Assembly: GCF_003971195.1 (NCBI RefSeq)
Contig: NZ_CP034593.1
Location: 2,766,640-2,830,639, forward strand
DNA from: Flaviflexus ciconiae
GTDB lineage: Bacteria; Actinomycetota; Actinomycetes; Actinomycetales; Actinomycetaceae
Length of the DNA stretch: 64,000 nucleotides
Direction of reading: 5' to 3'
A model generated the notes under the pieces. It saw only the letters and a list, made by a program, of their open reading frames with translations, searched no databases and was not told the DNA's origin. This document shows, piece by piece, positions 61,683 through 64,000 of this stretch. The position numbers were made by a program, and so were the translations under genes. The number at the start of each line of letters is the position of its first letter. Position 1 is the stretch's first letter.

Positions 61683-61719
61683 AAACAGCCCCGAGGACTG
61701 GTGTCGCTCGGGGCTGTTT
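61683..61719 (-). terminator. Terminator after PhnB-like gene
   Basis: AAACAGCCCCGAG and CTCGGGGCTGTTT form a perfect 13-base stem with an 11-base loop. It sits 38 bases beyond the PhnB-like gene stop, on the minus strand. Confidence 0.75.
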
Positions 61720-61757
61720 ACGCTCTCGGACAGTTGCAGTTCTTCACATAAAGATCG

Positions 61758-62240
61758 CTACTGTCCGGTGTTGAATGCTGCGCGTTCGAGGTCGGGGATA
61801 CTGAGCTTCTTCATTGTCAGCATTGCTTCCCCGGTGCGTTTGGCTACCTCGGGATCGGGGTGGCTCATCAGTTCGATGAGACGGCGCGGTACGACCTGCC
61901 AGGAAACACCGTAGCGATCCTTCAGCCACCCGCACTCCGATTCTTCGCCACCGTCGGTGAGGCTATTCCAGTAGTGGTCGACCTCGTCTTGGGTGGTGCA
62001 GTCAATCTGGAACGAGATGGCCTCGTTGAATTGGAAGTGCGGGCCGCCATTGAGGGCCGTGTAGCTGTTGCCGTCGAGTTCGAACTCGACGGTGAGGACG
62101 TTACCGGCCTGCTGGCTCGGATTGTCCATGGGGGAAATCTGCTGAGAGATAATGCGTGAGTTCGGGAAAATACTGCAGTAGAAATCAGCCGCCTCTTCCG
62201 CAGTCATGTCGAACCACAGGCAGGGAACAATGCTCGGCAT
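61758..62240 (-). CDS. PhnB-like (3-demethylubiquinone-9 3-methyltransferase fold) VOC protein
   Basis: This 160-residue protein has the PhnB/VOC pattern: IVPCLWFDMTAEEAADFYCS with IFPNSRIISQQISPMD at the start, LTVEFELDGNSYTALNGGPH with FQFNEAISFQIDCTT in the middle and WLKDRYGVSWQVVPRRLIEL with a C-terminal KLSIPDLERAA helix. The family is often mis-annotated as a ubiquinone methyltransferase; activity is unknown. The ATG at 62240 lies 16 bases from the stop of the phosphoribosyltransferase gene on the same strand. Confidence 0.86.
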   Translation of the reverse strand: MPSIVPCLWFDMTAEEAADFYCSIFPNSRIISQQISPMDNPSQQAGNVLTVEFELDGNSYTALNGGPHFQFNEAISFQIDCTTQDEVDHYWNSLTDGGEESECGWLKDRYGVSWQVVPRRLIELMSHPDPEVAKRTGEAMLTMKKLSIPDLERAAFNTGQ

Positions 62241-62256
62241 ATCGAGCTCCTCGTTT

Positions 62257-62760
62257 TTATGCGTTAGCAGTGACGGGAGGCTCCGAAGACCAGGGGAAGA
62301 CAATCCACTGGTCTGTTTGCCGCCACACGTAGTCCGGCTCGACAACCGAGCGGGCCTTACCGTAGATAACGGCGGAGCGAACCTCGGCATCGTATCCCTT
62401 GAGAATGTCGATGACGAGTGCGAGGGTCCTGCCGGAATCGGCAACATCGTCGACAACGAGAAGTTTCTTTCCGCTGATGTTGTCCGTGTCTAGCAGGGGA
62501 GCGAGAAGCACCGGGTCGGGGAGCGTCTCGTGAACGTCAGTGTAAAACTCGACGTTGATAGCGTCGGAGAGCTTTACCCCGAGAGAGTAGGAAAGGGCGC
62601 CAGCGGGAAGTAGCCCGCCTCGTGCCACGGCGATAATAATGTCGGGTTCGAATCCCGAATCCGCGACGGCCTGGGCCAGTTCACGGGATGCTGTCCCAAA
62701 ACCTTCCCAGGTCAGAATTTCTTTGTTCTTCAGATCCGATGAATCTGCGTGGTACGCCAT
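62257..62760 (-). CDS. Purine phosphoribosyltransferase (hypoxanthine/xanthine-guanine type)
   Basis: This 167-residue enzyme has the type I PRT fold with the PRPP-binding loop KKLLVVDDVADSGRTLALV near residue 97 and an N-terminal GFEPDIIIAVARGGLLPAGA that fits the family hood. The C-terminal VEPDYVWRQTDQWIVFPW is typical of Gpt/Apt-like salvage enzymes. It converts a purine base and PRPP into the nucleotide. The ATG at 62760 opens the gene. The PhnB-like gene follows, and a terminator lies just upstream, separating it from ddh. Confidence 0.88.
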   Translation of the reverse strand: MAYHADSSDLKNKEILTWEGFGTASRELAQAVADSGFEPDIIIAVARGGLLPAGALSYSLGVKLSDAINVEFYTDVHETLPDPVLLAPLLDTDNISGKKLLVVDDVADSGRTLALVIDILKGYDAEVRSAVIYGKARSVVEPDYVWRQTDQWIVFPWSSEPPVTANA

Positions 62761-62786
62761 GCCACTCCCTTTCTTTATCGATAAAA

Positions 62787-62818
62787 GCCTACCCCGCTCA
62801 TTCAAAAGCGGGGTAGGC
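62787..62818 (-). terminator. Intrinsic terminator after meso-DAP dehydrogenase gene
   Basis: GCCTACCCCGCT and AGCGGGGTAGGC form a perfect 12-base stem with an 8-base loop. On the minus strand TTTTATC follows. It lies 48 bases after the ddh stop. Confidence 0.85.
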
Positions 62819-62866
62819 GAGGGGAGTGAAGGATGGCATTGCCACAGAGGCAGATGCCACCGGTGA

Positions 62867-63826
62867 CTAGATGTCGCGTGCGAGGAGCTCTTCGAGGGAT
62901 TCGGGTGCGAGCAGGTAGGGCGGGATTTCAAGAACCGAGAAGGCTCCGGCCTGGCCGGCTTCCTTCAGTCGGTACGCGGCCCGTCCGTATGCCACCTGAA
63001 CCGCGGCCGTAAAGTCCGGGTTTGATTCGAGAGCGAGAGTGAACTCGATGGTGTTGTGGGTTCCGCCGAGCTCGCCGGAGGTGATGACGTGCCCACCGTG
63101 AGGTACGCCACCGTGGTCGCGAACGAACTCGTCCTCGGCAATGAAGTGGACTTCCACCTCGTAGCCAACGAAGTAGTCCGGCATCGTCCTGATCTCGTTC
63201 TCGATGCGCTCCTGGTCGGCCTCGTCGGCAACAACCCAGCACTGGCGCAGGTGAGCGTTGTGGCTCGTGACCTTAGCGCCGCGTCCTTCGCGCGCGGATT
63301 CAATCGCGTCCTCCCGGGGGATCGTGTATTGAACGGCCTTCCTCACGCCGTCAATCCTGCGCAGAGCGTCCGAGTGGCCCTGCGAAACTCCCTTACCCCA
63401 GAAACTGTTCTGCTGGGATTGCGGGAAGATCGAGGATGCGAGGGTGCGGTTAATCGAGAAGAGGCCGGGGTCCCAACCGGTCGAGATGACAGCAACGTTG
63501 TCGCCCTGGAAAGCCGCCTCATCCATCGCCTCGTAATGTGCTGGGACCTTCTTGTGGTTGTCGTACGTGTCAACCGTCGAGAACTTCGCGGCAAGAGCTG
63601 TTGCCTGCTCGGGAATATCGGTAGCGCTCCCCAGGCAGAGGTAGAGAACGTCGATCTGGTCGGCGTATGAGTCAATATCGGCTACCGGGAACACGGGAGT
63701 GTCCGTGTCTAGCTCGCTACGGCGAGAGAAGATGCCAACCAGCTCCATGTCGGGCTGGCGCTTGATATTGGTTTCCACGCCCCGTCCCAGATTTCCGTAT
63801 CCAACGATTGCAGTTCTGATGGTCAT
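62867..63826 (-). CDS. ddh: meso-Diaminopimelate D-dehydrogenase
   Basis: This 319-residue enzyme has the N-terminal Rossmann motif TAIVGYGNLGRGVETNIKRQ, DVLYLCLGSATDIPEQATAL, VDTYDNHKKVPAHYEAMDEA and the substrate-site STGWDPGLFSINRTLASSIF. The conserved WGKGVSQGHSDALRRIDGVR and GELGGTHNTIEFTLALESNP follow. The length equals that of Corynebacterium DDH. It makes meso-diaminopimelate directly from tetrahydrodipicolinate with NADPH and ammonia, bypassing the acetylase/succinylase routes and feeding lysine and peptidoglycan. It appears complete and is transcribed alone. Confidence 0.94.
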   Translation of the reverse strand: MTIRTAIVGYGNLGRGVETNIKRQPDMELVGIFSRRSELDTDTPVFPVADIDSYADQIDVLYLCLGSATDIPEQATALAAKFSTVDTYDNHKKVPAHYEAMDEAAFQGDNVAVISTGWDPGLFSINRTLASSIFPQSQQNSFWGKGVSQGHSDALRRIDGVRKAVQYTIPREDAIESAREGRGAKVTSHNAHLRQCWVVADEADQERIENEIRTMPDYFVGYEVEVHFIAEDEFVRDHGGVPHGGHVITSGELGGTHNTIEFTLALESNPDFTAAVQVAYGRAAYRLKEAGQAGAFSVLEIPPYLLAPESLEELLARDI

Positions 63827-64000
63827 GGTGGAATCCTTTTCTGAGCGTTAATCTCTTCGACAACAGTAAAACGCTACCCTGCCTCAAGGGAATTCTGGCT
63901 AGCCCGTCCCACCCACCGATAACAGCCTACTTTCAGGAAACAGCATCCGGCAGGCAGGTGAGGGCGCTCCCGCCTTACCCGATACCTCGACAACCTGGGA

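Noticed and set aside
62640..62660. A GGTTCGAATCC stretch resembling a tRNA T-loop
   Set aside because: It encodes GFEP in the conserved phosphoribosyltransferase, and no acceptor, D or anticodon arms lie around it.
1..64000. CRISPR array, prophage module or complete insertion sequence
   Set aside because: No regularly spaced repeats, phage structural genes or element with two ends were seen. Only IS256 and IS3 fragments are present.

Overview
This looks like a chromosomal stretch of a moderately high-GC, Gram-positive actinomycete. Supporting signs are GC-rich codon use with frequent GTG starts, actinobacterial protein types (HxlR, TetR and MarR regulators, a TIGR03085/DinB-like metal-binding enzyme, an LmbE-type deacetylase, a cobalamin-independent methionine-synthase-II-like enzyme) and a meso-diaminopimelate dehydrogenase, which implies meso-DAP supply for lysine or peptidoglycan. 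An oxygen-sensitive class III ribonucleotide reductase with its activase and a formate/nitrite channel point to a facultative anaerobe. A member of or near the Actinomycetaceae (for example Flaviflexus-like) would fit, but the sequence alone does not prove it. No rRNA, tRNA or CRISPR array was seen.

Region A, about 1-19.4 kb, is visibly richer in GC-ending codons and is a mixture of intact genes and wreckage. Intact genes are a VOC protein, a DUF421 membrane protein, a heliorhodopsin (2059-2829), a Tol-like/DUF3253 protein, a PIG-L deacetylase, a UbiB-family kinase, a nitrogen-scavenging trio (NCS1 permease, asparaginase, NodB-fold hydrolase), a CPBP protease and an SDR-TspO fusion. Broken genes are an IS256 transposase, a flavin disulfide reductase, a methionine-synthase-like gene, an exonuclease, glpK, glpD, a SNF2-type helicase, a YchJ-like gene and a luciferase-like monooxygenase. 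Three of these relics have an intact homologue further right in the same window.

Region B, about 19.4-35.8 kb, holds an arsenic cluster (an ArsC-like phosphatase-fold protein, a cysteine-rich ArsM, and divergent ArsR with a palindromic operator between), YtoQ, an IS3 remnant, a BCCT osmolyte transporter, a QorB/HxlR-type divergent redox pair, the intact methionine-synthase-II-like gene, the intact luciferase-like monooxygenase, a beta-lactamase-fold serine hydrolase, an FGGY sugar kinase and small accessory genes.

Region C, about 35.8-64 kb, is mainly metabolic and accessory: methyltransferases, an RpiB-like isomerase with a FocA-like channel, an ion antiporter, acetyltransferases, a TetR gene divergent from a chimeric ABC-transporter/PEP-mutase pseudogene, a MarR-MFS efflux operon with its operator, malic enzyme (frameshifted), an auxin-efflux-type carrier, nrdD-nrdG (nrdG frameshifted), MFS, YhhN, a purine phosphoribosyltransferase and meso-DAP dehydrogenase.

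Two patterns cut across the window. Many single-base frameshifts sit in short homopolymer runs, two of them in housekeeping-type genes, so sequencing error must be excluded before calling those genes dead. Several gene-gene junctions fuse truncated genes head-to-head or tail-to-tail, the signature of inversion, deletion or mis-assembly. The most notable biology is the heliorhodopsin, with an SDR-TspO fusion about 15 kb away and a five-fold Cys-Cys ArsM.
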